From Humidesulfovibrio sp. (GTDB lineage: Bacteria > Desulfobacterota > Desulfovibrionia > Desulfovibrionales > Desulfovibrionaceae): 64,000 bases of DNA. This document shows, one piece after another, positions 28,633 to 37,778 of this stretch. The stretch is taken from NCBI RefSeq assembly GCF_030689645.1, contig NZ_JAUYFU010000100.1, positions 26,340-90,339 on the forward strand, in the 5' to 3' direction. A program made the translations under genes and the position numbers. The notes beneath the pieces were generated by a model that searched no databases, was not told where the DNA came from, and was given only the letters and a program-made list of their open reading frames with translations. How positions within the stretch are numbered: position 1 is the first letter of the stretch; every line of letters begins with the position of its first letter.

Positions 28633-30090
28633 TTACAGCACGTCCCAGGCCTGGCCCTGCGGGGTGTCCTTGACCTCAACCTGCATGGCGGCCAGCTCGT
28701 CGCGGATGGCGTCGGAACGGGCGAAGTCTTTGTTCTTGCGCGCTTCCAGGCGATCGGCCAAAAGCGCATCCACCTTGGCGGGTTCAATGCCTGCGCGTCC
28801 GGCCCGGCAGGTCTTGAGGGAGGCCAGAAACGTCTCCGGCTCCAGGCCGAACACGCCCAGCACCGTGGACCACTTGGCCACCTCGGCGCGGATGCGCACA
28901 AGGAGGTCGCGTCCGGCCTCGGCCTTGCGATAGCCTTTGTCGTCCAGAATACGCCCGGCCAGGCGCACCATGCCGAACAAATGTCCCAGGGCTGCGGCAG
29001 AATTCAGGTCGTCCTCAAAGGCGTCCACGAAGCCCTGCTCGTACCCGGCCTGTTCGTCCAGAATATCCTGGGGCAATGGCGTCTTGGACCACTTGGTCCC
29101 GGCCAGGGCGGCGTCCACCTGGGCCAGGGCCGTGTAGATGCGGCGCACGCCCTTTTCGGCCTCTTCGAGGCTGTCAAAGGAGAAGTCCAGGGGGCTGCGA
29201 TAGTGCATGGTCAGCAGGAAGTAACGCAGGGTCTCGGGCAGGAACTTGGCCAGAATGTCGCGGATGGTGAAGAAGTTGCCGAGGGACTTGGACATCTTCT
29301 CGGAGTTGATCTGCACGAAGCCGTTGTGCACCCAGAACTTGGCGAATTCCTTGCCCGTGGCCGCTTCGCTCTGGGCGATCTCATTTTCGTGGTGCGGGAA
29401 CGACAAGTCCTGGCCGCCGCCGTGGATGTCCAGCGGCAGGGGCATGTACTTCTCGCTCATGGCGCTGCATTCCAGGTGCCAGCCCGGACGGCCCAGGCCC
29501 CACGGACTTTCCCAGGAGGGCTCGCCGGGCTTGGCTGCCTTCCATAGGGCGAAGTCGAGGGGATCCAGCTTTTCCTCGCCGGGATCAACTCGCGCGCCGC
29601 TCACCAGGTCCTCAATGTTGCGGCCAGAGAGCTTGCCGTAGTCTGGGAAGCTGCGCACCTTGAAGTACACGTCGCCGCTTGGCGTGGCGTAGGCGTGGCC
29701 GCTTTCGATGAGACCCTGGGTGAGGGTGATCATCTCGTCGATGTGCTCTGTGCACTTGGGCTCCACGTCGGCGCGCAGAACGCTGAGCGCGTCCATGTCC
29801 ACGTAGAATTCGCCGATGAATTTTTCGGCGATCTCCTGGGATGGCACGCCCACTTCATTGGCGCGTTTGATGATCTTGTCGTCCACGTCCGTGAAGTTGC
29901 GCACGAAGGTAACGTCATAGCCCTTGAAGCGCAGGTAGCGCACAAGCACGTCGAAAACCACCGCGCTGCGCGCGTGGCCGATGTGGCAGTAGTCATAGGC
30001 CGTGATGCCGCAGACATACATGGATACGGCGTTGCCGTGCTGCGGTGTGAATTCCTGCTTGGTCCGGCCCAGGGTGTTGTACAGGCGCAT
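28633..30090 (-). CDS. cysS: Cysteinyl-tRNA synthetase
   Basis: 485 aa class I synthetase. The HIGH motif appears as CHIGHARS and KMSKS as EKMSKSLGNFF. Zinc ligands are Cys at YVCGITAYDY, Cys in HLECSAMS, and the histidines of FPHHENEIAQSE. The ATG at 30090 has GGAG seven bases upstream; the longer in-frame extension covers a repeat block and is not real. It charges tRNA-Cys in the cytoplasm. Confidence 0.97.
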   Translation of the reverse strand: MRLYNTLGRTKQEFTPQHGNAVSMYVCGITAYDYCHIGHARSAVVFDVLVRYLRFKGYDVTFVRNFTDVDDKIIKRANEVGVPSQEIAEKFIGEFYVDMDALSVLRADVEPKCTEHIDEMITLTQGLIESGHAYATPSGDVYFKVRSFPDYGKLSGRNIEDLVSGARVDPGEEKLDPLDFALWKAAKPGEPSWESPWGLGRPGWHLECSAMSEKYMPLPLDIHGGGQDLSFPHHENEIAQSEAATGKEFAKFWVHNGFVQINSEKMSKSLGNFFTIRDILAKFLPETLRYFLLTMHYRSPLDFSFDSLEEAEKGVRRIYTALAQVDAALAGTKWSKTPLPQDILDEQAGYEQGFVDAFEDDLNSAAALGHLFGMVRLAGRILDDKGYRKAEAGRDLLVRIRAEVAKWSTVLGVFGLEPETFLASLKTCRAGRAGIEPAKVDALLADRLEARKNKDFARSDAIRDELAAMQVEVKDTPQGQAWDVL

Positions 30091-30131
30091 TGAAACTCCA
30101 AACGGTGCGATTGTATGTTGCGGGAGCAAGG

Positions 30132-30399
30132 CCAGGGGCTCTGCCCCTGGACACCGCCAAAGGGCATGTGCCCTTTGGGATCCCATTACGCGGCGGTTGG
30201 CGGCGCAAGGCGGCCCGCCAACCGCCGCGGACGGTGCGACACGTTATGATCCCGGCGCGGATAGTCCAGCTTGGCGGAATCCGCAAGCCCCACGCGCCCC
30301 AGCGGCTCTTTCCGGACGGCTTCCGCCCGGAAAGAGCCGCTGGCACAAGGGGGTTGGGGGGAATTATTCCCCCCAACGGGGTCTGGGGCGGCGCCCCAG
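30132..30399. repeat. Block of six consecutive GC-rich hairpins (dispersed repeat family, copy A)
   Basis: No gene is seen between cysS and the sigma54 regulator. The stretch is a chain of near-perfect stems: 30132-30150 (CCAGGGGC/GCCCCTGG), 30157-30178 (CCAAAGGGCA/TGCCCTTTGG), 30191-30227 (13 bp), 30300-30342 (16 bp), 30356-30374 (GGGGGGAA/TTCCCCCC) and 30383-30399 (CTGGGGC/GCCCCAG). The second stem with flanks (ACCGCC ... GGGATCCCATTACG) recurs almost unchanged at 40061-40095, and the GGGGTC...GGGGCGGCGCCCC unit recurs at 59955-59976. The left-hand stems can terminate the regulator gene. Confidence 0.85.
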
Positions 30400-30407
30400 A
30401 GAAATTC

Positions 30408-32009
30408 CTAAACTTCCATCCCCTGTTCGCGGTACTCGTTCAGCTTGTTGCGCAGGGTGCGCACCGAGATGCCGAGGAGCTGCGCGGCCAGGGTGCGATT
30501 GCCGCTGGTCTCGTCCAGGCTTTTGAGGATGAGTTGCTTCTCCATTTCGTGCAGCGGCATGACGGACACGGCTTCCTTCAGCGTGGCTGGCGGAGCGGGC
30601 TGGCTCAGGGCTTCCGGGCTGGCCGGGGCGCAGTGGGGGGAGGCCGGCGCGTCGGAGGTCGTGAGCGGGGCTTCTCCCTCGGGCAGGTCTATGCCCCAAG
30701 TGTCGCCATCGAGCAGGAAGTGGCGCTGCTGGATGGGGTTGCCCTGGGCCAGCAGCACGGCGCGTTCCATCAGGTTCTGCAACTCGCGCACGTTGCCGGG
30801 CCAGTCGTAGGACGCCAGCCAAGAGCGCGCTTCATCGGCGAAGACCTGCGGGCCCATGCCATAGGCCGTGGCATATTTGGCGGCGAAATATTCTGCCAGG
30901 ATGAGCACGTCGCCGCCGCGTTCCGAAAGGGCGGGCAGGCGCAGTGGAATGACGTTCAGGCGGTAGAAAAGGTCCTGGCGGAACTTGCCCTCTCGCACGG
31001 TCTGCTCGATGTCGCGGTTGGTGGTGGCCAGCACGCGCACGTCCACGGAGATGGTCTCCACGCCGCCGACGCGATCAATTTCGCCTTCCTGGAGCACGCG
31101 CAGAAGCTTGGCCTGGAGGGCCAGGTCCATTTCGGTGATCTCATCGAGCAGGATGGTGCCGCCCTGGGCCAGCTCGAACTTGCCCAGCTTGCGGTTGATG
31201 GCTCCGGTGAACGCGCCTTTTTCATGGCCGAAAAGTTCGGATTCCAGCAGGTGTTCGGGCAGGGCGGCGCAGTTGATGGCCACAAAGGGTTCGCGGGCGC
31301 GGTCGGAATTGTGGTGGATGAACCGGGCGAACATCTCCTTGCCGGTGCCGGAAGGGCCGGAGATGAGCACTGTGGCCTTGCTGCGGGCCACCTGACGGGC
31401 CAGGGCCAGCACGCGCTGCACCGCCGGGTGGCGGCCAATGATCTGGAAGCGCCCGGCGGGCGGGTCCTGCGGGGCGCTGGCGGTCTTGGACACGGCGCTG
31501 GCGGCGGCGTTGGACATGAGTCGCGTGCCGTGGCCCGAAGCGTTGGACGCCAGCCGGGTGGCGGCGGAACCGGTGGAGCCGGCGGAATTGGAGGCCAGGC
31601 GCGGAGAGACGGGCCGGGGCGTGTCGTCGAAGCAGGGGGTGTCATCGGCTGGGGGCAGCACCAGGTGGATTTTCTCCCAGGCCAGGGGCTCCAGCCAGTA
31701 GTCGCGTGCGCCGAGCTCGAGATATTTCTGGGCTTCCTCGGCGCTGCCCGTGCGCGAGAAAATGATCACCGGAGGCTTGGGGTCGCCGGTCTCGCCCAGT
31801 TCAGCCAAGCGGGACAGCAGGGCCAGGGCGTCGTAGCCGGGCATGCTGGGCCGGGAAAAAATCAGCGCAGGCTGCGAGCGCTTGAGGAAGGTCATGGCGG
31901 AGTTCAGGCCGTCGGCCACGCCAGCCTGCACCCCGGCTTCACGCAGGGCGGGGAAGATGCCGCTGACGGATTGCGGCTCGGCGATGAATAATATCGTCCG
32001 CTCTGACAT
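30408..32009 (-). CDS. Sigma54-dependent activator with degenerate receiver domain
   Basis: 533 aa. Residues 1-120 have the receiver fold but not its chemistry: the acidic pocket reads FIAEPQ, the phospho-Asp position is changed (FSRPSMPGYD) and the usual Lys-Pro reads LEP. The AAA+ domain (about 187-425) is intact, with Walker A GPSGTGKEMFARF, the sigma54-contact loop GAFTGA, Walker B ILLDEITEM and the arginine finger region DLFYRLNVIPLRLPAL. The C-terminal Fis-type HTH is NRTLAAQLLGISVRTLRNKL. It activates sigma54-RNAP promoters, probably without phosphorylation (compare FleQ/FlrC-like regulators). Targets could include the sigma54 promoters at 41720 or 57635, but that is inference. Confidence 0.88.
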   Translation of the reverse strand: MSERTILFIAEPQSVSGIFPALREAGVQAGVADGLNSAMTFLKRSQPALIFSRPSMPGYDALALLSRLAELGETGDPKPPVIIFSRTGSAEEAQKYLELGARDYWLEPLAWEKIHLVLPPADDTPCFDDTPRPVSPRLASNSAGSTGSAATRLASNASGHGTRLMSNAAASAVSKTASAPQDPPAGRFQIIGRHPAVQRVLALARQVARSKATVLISGPSGTGKEMFARFIHHNSDRAREPFVAINCAALPEHLLESELFGHEKGAFTGAINRKLGKFELAQGGTILLDEITEMDLALQAKLLRVLQEGEIDRVGGVETISVDVRVLATTNRDIEQTVREGKFRQDLFYRLNVIPLRLPALSERGGDVLILAEYFAAKYATAYGMGPQVFADEARSWLASYDWPGNVRELQNLMERAVLLAQGNPIQQRHFLLDGDTWGIDLPEGEAPLTTSDAPASPHCAPASPEALSQPAPPATLKEAVSVMPLHEMEKQLILKSLDETSGNRTLAAQLLGISVRTLRNKLNEYREQGMEV

Positions 32010-32192
32010 ATGTTGAACTTGTAGCCCCATCCGCAGAGATTATCAATAGACGCATTTTGAGGGATTGCGTGGCGGAAATCGTTGCTGAGCAAGGCTGCGC
32101 GGGCTTGGAGCCAGGAAGGGCGAAGGACGGCGTACGCCTCATGTTTGCGTGTCGGCGCGGCATCTGGTAGCAGGCTAGGGCAGGAGAAACAC

Positions 32193-34385
32193 GTGCCAAC
32201 AAGCATCCCGGTCCTTTGCTACCACAATATCAGCGACGTCGACGGCCACTCGCCCCGGCGTTTTGAGGAGCACCTCGCGGCTATCCAGGGCGCGGGCTTT
32301 CGCACCATTTCCGCCCGTGAGCTGGTCGCCGGGCTTTCGGGCGTGGCCGCGTTGCCACCCAAGACCTGCGTGCTCACCTTCGACGACTGCCACCTGAGCA
32401 ACTGGACGATCGCCGCTCCGCTGTTGGCCAAGTACGGCATGACCGCAGCGTTTTTCTGCGTCACCGACTTCATCGGAGACGGCCCGAAGCGCCCACAGCT
32501 GGCCCCGGAGCAGGGCGGCCCGGAGCTTCTCTCCGCGCCCGAGTCCTTCCGCCGCGTGCTCGATGCCGACGACCGTTCCCAGTTCATGAACGAGGCCGAA
32601 CTGCGCGCCATGGTTCAGGACTTCGGCTTTGAGGTCCACGGCCACAGCGCCCGTCACCAGGGAGCCTTCCGCAGCCTCATCAAGACGGCAAATTTCGGCG
32701 CATCCCATGCCCACTGGAGCGCCACGGGCATTTATCCCGCAGAGCTGCGCCACGGGCCGGAGGCTGCGGCTCTTCCGCTCTTCGAGGTCGGCAGCGGCTA
32801 TGTGTACAACGGCTACTGGCCCACGCCGGGCAGCGCCGAGGCCGGGGGCGGGGTGTACTATCGCCGCCGCACCGATGCAGAGCGCCGCGCTCACTGTTTG
32901 GCGGACTTCAAGCGTTGTTTTGACCGCATCCGGGGCATTAACGGCTGCGGCGACGAGCAGTATTTCTGCTGGCCCTGGGGCCAGTACGACGGGCTTTCCG
33001 AGTCCTGCGCCCAGGAGGTGGGCTTCCGGGCTGCCTTTACCCTGGAGCGCAGCGCCAATGTTTCGGGCACGAATCCCATGCGCATCCACCGCATCGGGGT
33101 GGGCAAGACCAAGGACGGGGCCTGGGTGCAAAGCCGCCTGCGCATGTACTCCGGCGGCTTGAGCGCCCGGTTCTTCTTCAAGTTCCTGCGCAAGCGGCCG
33201 GAAATCGCCAGCATTTTGTATATGACCGACTCGGACAAGCTCTCCGGCGGCAGCCGCCAGATGGTGAACAACATCCTGGGCATGCGTGAATGCGGCCTGC
33301 GCGTCACCGCAGTGATTCCGCCCGGCTCGGAGATCCGCACGGCCCTCGCTCCCCTCACCCTGGGCGAGAATCCGGTGGAGGTGGTGGAGTTCGGCGGGTT
33401 CCGCCAGTACGTGCGCGCGGCCTCCTTCGTCGCCGAGCTGGCCAAGCGGGTGGAGGCCGACGTGGTGCACACCTTCCACGCCCGGGCCTACAAGAGTGCG
33501 GCCATCGCCAAGCTGAAGGGCGGTCGCTTCAGCCTGTTCATCAACCGGGGCGTCATCTTTCCGCCCAACACCATCTTCGCGCTTTATGCTCTCGCGGCCA
33601 AGGGTGTCACCGTGAACTCCCTGGTCTGCGCCGAGGTGCTGCGCAAGTATCAGGTGCCGCAGAACCGTCTGCGCCTCGTTTACAACTCTTTTTTGCCAGA
33701 GAACGGGGCTCTGCCCCCGGAGCGCCTGCCCCAGAAAAAGCGCGGCTGCCGCGTGCTCTACGTGGGCAACGAAGGCCCGGCCAAGGGATTTGACGTGTTT
33801 CTGCGCATGGCGGCGGAGCTGGCCTTAAGCGGCGTGCGCGACCTGGAGTTCGTGGCCGCAGGCGTGCGCGACATGCGTTCCTTTGAACAGTTCCTGACGC
33901 CGCAGCTCAAGACCCGGCTGAACCTCCTCGGCCATCTGGCCCACGACGCCGTGCTGCGCGAGCTCACGCAGGCCGACGTGCTGGTGCTGCCCTCGCGTCA
34001 GGAGAGTCTGCCCAACGTGCTGCTGGAGGCCTTCGCCTGCTGCCTGCCCGTGGTCTGCACCAGCGTGGGCGGCATGCCGGAGCTGGTGCACGACGGAGTC
34101 AACGGCTTTCTGCGCCCGTCCGAGGACGTGTCCGGCCTGGCCGACGCAGTGGCCCGGCTGGCCGGTGATCCTTGCTTGCGCCTGCGCATGGGCCGCATCA
34201 ACCGGCGGCTGGTGGCGCGGCACCTGGGGAATGCGGCCAAGACCCTGACACTTCTGCGCTCCTATTTCGGCGAGGCCTTGTTTGAGCCCCTGCCCATCGA
34301 GGCCCTGGCCAGGCAGGTGGCGTTGGAGGAATCACTTCAACCGTTGAACCCGTTGGATGAGGCCGCGCCATGCCAGCAGACCTGA
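32193..34385 (+). CDS. Polysaccharide deacetylase (NodB) - GT4 glycosyltransferase fusion
   Basis: 730 aa from a GTG at 32193 with AGGAG upstream. The N-terminal NodB domain (about 1-320) has CVLTFDDCHLSNW (motif 1, TFDD intact), HGHSARHQG (motif 2, HSxxH metal site) and WPWGQYDG. A linker leads to a GT4/GT-B domain (about 340-715) with LYMTDSDKLSGGSRQMVNN, VLYVGNEGPAKGFDVFLRMA, LPSRQESLPNVLLEAFACCLPV and GGMPELVHDGVNGFL. One chain may thus both deacetylate and extend a surface glycan. It overlaps the next glycosyltransferase by 16 nt. Confidence 0.88.
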   Translation: MPTSIPVLCYHNISDVDGHSPRRFEEHLAAIQGAGFRTISARELVAGLSGVAALPPKTCVLTFDDCHLSNWTIAAPLLAKYGMTAAFFCVTDFIGDGPKRPQLAPEQGGPELLSAPESFRRVLDADDRSQFMNEAELRAMVQDFGFEVHGHSARHQGAFRSLIKTANFGASHAHWSATGIYPAELRHGPEAAALPLFEVGSGYVYNGYWPTPGSAEAGGGVYYRRRTDAERRAHCLADFKRCFDRIRGINGCGDEQYFCWPWGQYDGLSESCAQEVGFRAAFTLERSANVSGTNPMRIHRIGVGKTKDGAWVQSRLRMYSGGLSARFFFKFLRKRPEIASILYMTDSDKLSGGSRQMVNNILGMRECGLRVTAVIPPGSEIRTALAPLTLGENPVEVVEFGGFRQYVRAASFVAELAKRVEADVVHTFHARAYKSAAIAKLKGGRFSLFINRGVIFPPNTIFALYALAAKGVTVNSLVCAEVLRKYQVPQNRLRLVYNSFLPENGALPPERLPQKKRGCRVLYVGNEGPAKGFDVFLRMAAELALSGVRDLEFVAAGVRDMRSFEQFLTPQLKTRLNLLGHLAHDAVLRELTQADVLVLPSRQESLPNVLLEAFACCLPVVCTSVGGMPELVHDGVNGFLRPSEDVSGLADAVARLAGDPCLRLRMGRINRRLVARHLGNAAKTLTLLRSYFGEALFEPLPIEALARQVALEESLQPLNPLDEAAPCQQT

Positions 34386-36115
34386 ACGCCTCGCTGGCCA
34401 ACGCCTGGCTCGCCCTGCCCGAGTCCCTGCGCCAGCGCCTGGCCCTGGCCTCCACGGGCTGGCGGCACCTGGCGCTTGCGGGCGCGGAGTGCTTGCGCCT
34501 GGCCCGCACGGCGGATGACCCGGCGGAAAAGTCCCGGCTGCAAGTTCTGGCTGCGGACATCCTCCTCTGGGCCTTTGGCGAGAATCCCCTCTCCGGTCCC
34601 CTGGCCGCAGAGATCCTGTCCGCCGCGGACCTGCCCCTGTGCAACGCGGCCCGGACAAGCCTTTCAGCCGTGGCCACCCACTGGCGCGCCCCAGAGGGCA
34701 AGGAGGGCGGGCTGGCATATTTCGAGCGACTGGCCCAGCGGCGCGACACGCGGAAGCTGGCCGACTTCCTGGCCGGGCAGGTGCAGAAAGACCCGGCAGG
34801 GCTGTTCTGGCGTGAAAAGGCCCTGGCCCTGGCACTTTACAGCGGCGCAGGCGAGCTTGCGGAATTCCTGGAGGCCACGGCCTTGGAGGGGCTTTCGGGC
34901 ACTCCCGGTTTTGTCCCGGCCTCCCGCATGCTGCGGGCCCAGGCGGCATTTTTGAGGGGCGACCTGAATGCCTGCCTTCATGAACTCACCATTGAACTGC
35001 CCCTGCTGCAAGATGTCTACGGCCCGGCCTTTGCCGCCGCGCGCGCCGGGCTGGCCCTCTTGAGCGCGGGGGAAGACACCGCCGCCCTGCCGCTCTTGCG
35101 TGACTGCCTCGCGGCTGCGCCCTGGCAGGCTGGTTTGGCCCAAGTTGCGGCAGATGCCCAAAACGGCTTGCGCCACCGGCTCACCCCCCCGCCTGGACCG
35201 GCGCTCATCATGCTTTATTCCTGGAACAAGTCGGCGGATCTGGACGCCACCCTGGCAAGCCTCTTCGCCTCTGATCTGTCCACCAAGGGCGGTGGCCGGG
35301 CGCGGGTCATGGTGCTGGACAACGGCAGCAGCGACGAAACCGCGCAGGTGCTGGACGCCTGGCAGGGACGCGCGGGCGAGAGCCTGCTGCGCATGGACCT
35401 GCCGGTGAACATCGGCGCTCCGGCGGCGCGCAACTGGCTGGCCGCAACGCCCGAAGCCAAGGCTGCGGAGATCCTGGTGTACCTGGACGACGACGTGGAT
35501 CTGCCGCCCGACTGGCTGCACCGCCTGGGCGCGGCCCTGGAGGCGCACCCGGACACGGGCGTGGTGGGCTGCCGGGTGGCGGACCATCAGGCTCCGCACC
35601 TGCTGCAGAATGTGGCCGGGCACCTTGTTGTTCCGCCGGATGCCCCGGAAGACCGCCCGGACCTCGATTTTCAGAGCCTCGCGCCCAATCCGTTCCGTCT
35701 GGCCGACGCGCACCTGCAAGGGCCGGACTGGGGCCTGTTTGATTTCGTGGGCGCGTGCGGCTCCGTCACGGGCTGTTGCCACCTGTTCCGCCGCGCGGCA
35801 TTCGACGCCGTCGGCCCGTTCTCGTTGGCCCTTGGCCCCTCGCAGTACGACGACTTTGAGCGCGACCTGCGCATGTTGGCCGCTGGCCGGGTGGCCGTGT
35901 GCCAGGGGCATCTGCGCGTGCGCCACCGCAAGCGTTCTGGCTTGGCCGCGCAGGAAGGGGACGCTTCATCCAACGCCTTTGGAAACCGCTATAAAATGCA
36001 GACAATGCACACTCGCGAAGAGATCGCGGGATTCATCGCAGCCCAGGCCCTGCGGCTTGGCGAGGCCGTGGCCGGGGCTTTCGCGCTCCTGGACCGGGCC
36101 GGAGACCCTTCATGA
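34370..36115 (+). CDS. Family 2 glycosyltransferase with helical N-terminal region
   Basis: 581 aa. The first 270 residues are Ala/Leu-rich helical repeats resembling TPR-type packing. The GT-A domain follows: ALIMLYSWNKSADLDATLAS, VMVLDNGSSDETAQVL, VNIGAPAARNWL, the metal motif YLDDDVDLPPDW, and GSVTGCCHLFRRAAFDAVGPF. Such two-part proteins build surface polysaccharide. The start overlaps the previous gene by 16 nt and the end overlaps the next by 4 nt, a tight operon of glycan genes. Confidence 0.87.
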   Translation: MPADLNASLANAWLALPESLRQRLALASTGWRHLALAGAECLRLARTADDPAEKSRLQVLAADILLWAFGENPLSGPLAAEILSAADLPLCNAARTSLSAVATHWRAPEGKEGGLAYFERLAQRRDTRKLADFLAGQVQKDPAGLFWREKALALALYSGAGELAEFLEATALEGLSGTPGFVPASRMLRAQAAFLRGDLNACLHELTIELPLLQDVYGPAFAAARAGLALLSAGEDTAALPLLRDCLAAAPWQAGLAQVAADAQNGLRHRLTPPPGPALIMLYSWNKSADLDATLASLFASDLSTKGGGRARVMVLDNGSSDETAQVLDAWQGRAGESLLRMDLPVNIGAPAARNWLAATPEAKAAEILVYLDDDVDLPPDWLHRLGAALEAHPDTGVVGCRVADHQAPHLLQNVAGHLVVPPDAPEDRPDLDFQSLAPNPFRLADAHLQGPDWGLFDFVGACGSVTGCCHLFRRAAFDAVGPFSLALGPSQYDDFERDLRMLAAGRVAVCQGHLRVRHRKRSGLAAQEGDASSNAFGNRYKMQTMHTREEIAGFIAAQALRLGEAVAGAFALLDRAGDPS

Positions 36116-36897
36116 CTCAGCCGGACAACGACAAGAGCCAGCAATTTCTGGACGAGCACGAGGAATTGGCGCCGGGCCAGGGTTTTCAGTTCGCATGCCA
36201 TTCCGGCGTGCCCTGTTTCGGGGCCTGCTGCTCCGCGCTCAACCTCATGCTCACCCCTTACGACGCCCTGCGCCTGCGCCGCAGCACGGGCCAGACCTCG
36301 CGGGACTTTGTGCACGAATACGCGGACATGACCGCCGTTCCCGGCGTGGGCCTGCCCCTGCTGCATCTGCACATGCAGGACACATTGGACAAACGCTGCC
36401 CTTTTTCCCGCAACAACGCTTGCTCGGTGTATGAGAATCGACCCTCGGCCTGCCGCACCTATCCCCTGGGCCGCGCCACGCGCCCCGGCCCGGAAGGCGT
36501 GCTGGAGCAGCTGTTTGTCCTGCGCGAGGCGCACTGCAAGGGCTTCGAGCAAGCGTCCCAGTGGAACACCGCCACCTGGATGACCGACCAGGGGCTCGGC
36601 GCCTACAACGCGGCCAATGACCGCTTCATGACCCTGGCCGCCGATCTGAGGCAGTTCGAGCAGGAAACGGGCAGGCATATGGATGCCCGCCAGGCGGGCA
36701 TGAGCGGCTTGGCCTTGTATCAGCCGGATGACTTCCAGCGCTTCCTGGTGGGGTCGCACCTCATGGACCGCCTGGAAATGACCGAGGCCCGGCGCGAGGA
36801 CGTGCTGCACGACGAGGAAGCCTGCCTCGACTTCGGTTTCGACTGGCTGGAGCTTTCCATCATGGGCCACACGGACCACCTGCAACCCAAGGCGTAG
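36112..36897 (+). CDS. YkgJ-family cysteine-cluster protein
   Basis: 261 aa. The cysteine set [17 protein letters not shown], then [28 protein letters not shown], matches the YkgJ/CxxCxxCC family, which probably binds a zinc ion or Fe-S cluster. A further Cys lies in REAHCKGF. Biochemical role unknown. It lies between a glycosyltransferase and rfaE2, with a 4-nt overlap upstream and a 4-nt gap downstream, so it belongs to the glycan operon by position. Confidence 0.85.
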   Translation: MTQPDNDKSQQFLDEHEELAPGQGFQFACHSGVPCFGACCSALNLMLTPYDALRLRRSTGQTSRDFVHEYADMTAVPGVGLPLLHLHMQDTLDKRCPFSRNNACSVYENRPSACRTYPLGRATRPGPEGVLEQLFVLREAHCKGFEQASQWNTATWMTDQGLGAYNAANDRFMTLAADLRQFEQETGRHMDARQAGMSGLALYQPDDFQRFLVGSHLMDRLEMTEARREDVLHDEEACLDFGFDWLELSIMGHTDHLQPKA

Positions 36898-36901
36898 GCG
36901 C

Positions 36902-37402
36902 ATGAGCAGTCTCGGCCACCCGAAAGTTCTGACTCTGCCGGAGTTTCTGGCCAAAAAGGCGGCGTTTCCGCCCGGCTTCCGGCTCGTGTTCACCAATGGC
37001 TGTTATGACATTCTGCACCCCGGCCATGTGGACTTGCTGGCCCGCGCTCGCGCCCTGGGCGACGGCCTCATCCTGGGCCTCAATTCCGACGCCTCGGTGC
37101 GGCGCATCAAGGGTGAGCTTGCCGGGCCGCCCAGGCCGGTGAACAGCGAAGACGAGCGCGCTTTCGTGCTCGCCGGGCTTTCCAGCGTGGACTTTGTCGT
37201 GCTGTTCGAGGAGGACACGCCCCTTGAGCTCATCCAGGCGGTGCGGCCTCAGGTGCTGGTTAAGGGCGGCGACTGGGACGTTGCGCGCATTGTGGGGCGC
37301 GAGGTGGTGGAGCAGGACGGCGGACAGGTTGTGAGCCTGCCCCTTCTGCCCGGCTATTCTACCACGGGACTCATCGAAAAATTGACGCGCCAGGGCTCGT
37401 AA
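36902..37402 (+). CDS. rfaE2: D-glycero-beta-D-manno-heptose 1-phosphate adenylyltransferase
   Basis: 166 aa, cytidylyltransferase-like fold. [21 protein letters not shown] contains the HxGH motif, followed by [14 protein letters not shown] and [16 protein letters not shown] closes the chain. It makes ADP-heptose for LPS inner core. It corresponds to the C-terminal half of E. coli HldE; the kinase half (rfaE1) must be encoded elsewhere. It is the last gene of the glycan operon. Confidence 0.93.
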   Translation: MSSLGHPKVLTLPEFLAKKAAFPPGFRLVFTNGCYDILHPGHVDLLARARALGDGLILGLNSDASVRRIKGELAGPPRPVNSEDERAFVLAGLSSVDFVVLFEEDTPLELIQAVRPQVLVKGGDWDVARIVGREVVEQDGGQVVSLPLLPGYSTTGLIEKLTRQGS

Positions 37403-37458
37403 AGGTCTGTGGCGCGCATCCCCGGCAACGGGCCAGGGGGGAGGCTATAAAACCTGTC

Positions 37459-37487
37459 TTGACATTGCGCAGCCACAGGGCTATGCA
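37459..37487 (+). promoter_or_regulatory. Sigma70-type promoter of tRNA-Met
   Basis: TTGACA at 37459-37464, a 17-bp spacer and TATGCA at 37482-37487. Transcription would start about 12 nt before the mature tRNA. Confidence 0.75.
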
Positions 37488-37506
37488 ATTCTGCTCGGAC
37501 GGATTC

Positions 37507-37582
37507 GGGCCAATAGCTCAGTTGGTAGAGCCCCCGGCTCATAACCGGATGGTCCCAGGTTCGAGCCCTGGTTGGCCCACCA
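37507..37582 (+). tRNA. tRNA-Met (anticodon CAU)
   Basis: 76 nt with encoded CCA. The acceptor stem GGGCCAA (37507-37513) pairs with TTGGCCC (37572-37578), then ACCA. D-arm AGCTCAGTTGGTAGAGC, anticodon CAT at 37540-37542 in loop CTCATAA, and a T-arm with GGTTCGAGCC are present. A paired G1-C72 argues against the initiator; elongator Met is most likely, with lysidine-modified Ile(CAU) the alternative. The lowest pair of the anticodon stem is C-A. Confidence 0.93.
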
Positions 37583-37720
37583 GACACACTGGCCGCGAGC
37601 CAGAGAACAATCCGGCTGGACAATGACAACAGGCCCAAAGCCCGACACCAAGGACGTACATTGACCAGACGCGCCGAAGCGAAGGCCGCCAAACTTACCG
37701 CCCGGACTTGTGCAGGCGAA

Positions 37721-37767
37721 CGCAGATGCTCCCAGGGGGAAACCCTACGGGAGCATCTACGCGTTTT
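37721..37767 (+). promoter_or_regulatory. Terminator-like leader hairpin just upstream of the Nif3-like gene
   Basis: AGATGCTCCC (37724-37733) pairs perfectly with GGGAGCATCT (37749-37758), with an inner AGGG/CCCT stem and CGC/GCG extension. TTTT follows at 37764-37767, only 11 nt before the ATG at 37779. It may end the tRNA transcript, or act as an attenuator that also shields the ribosome site. Confidence 0.6.
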
Positions 37768-37778
37768 GGGGGGGTGAC

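Noticed and set aside
30091..30407. T-box leader for cysS
   Set aside because: The region lies upstream of cysS but shows only symmetric GC hairpins shared with other loci and no T-box consensus.
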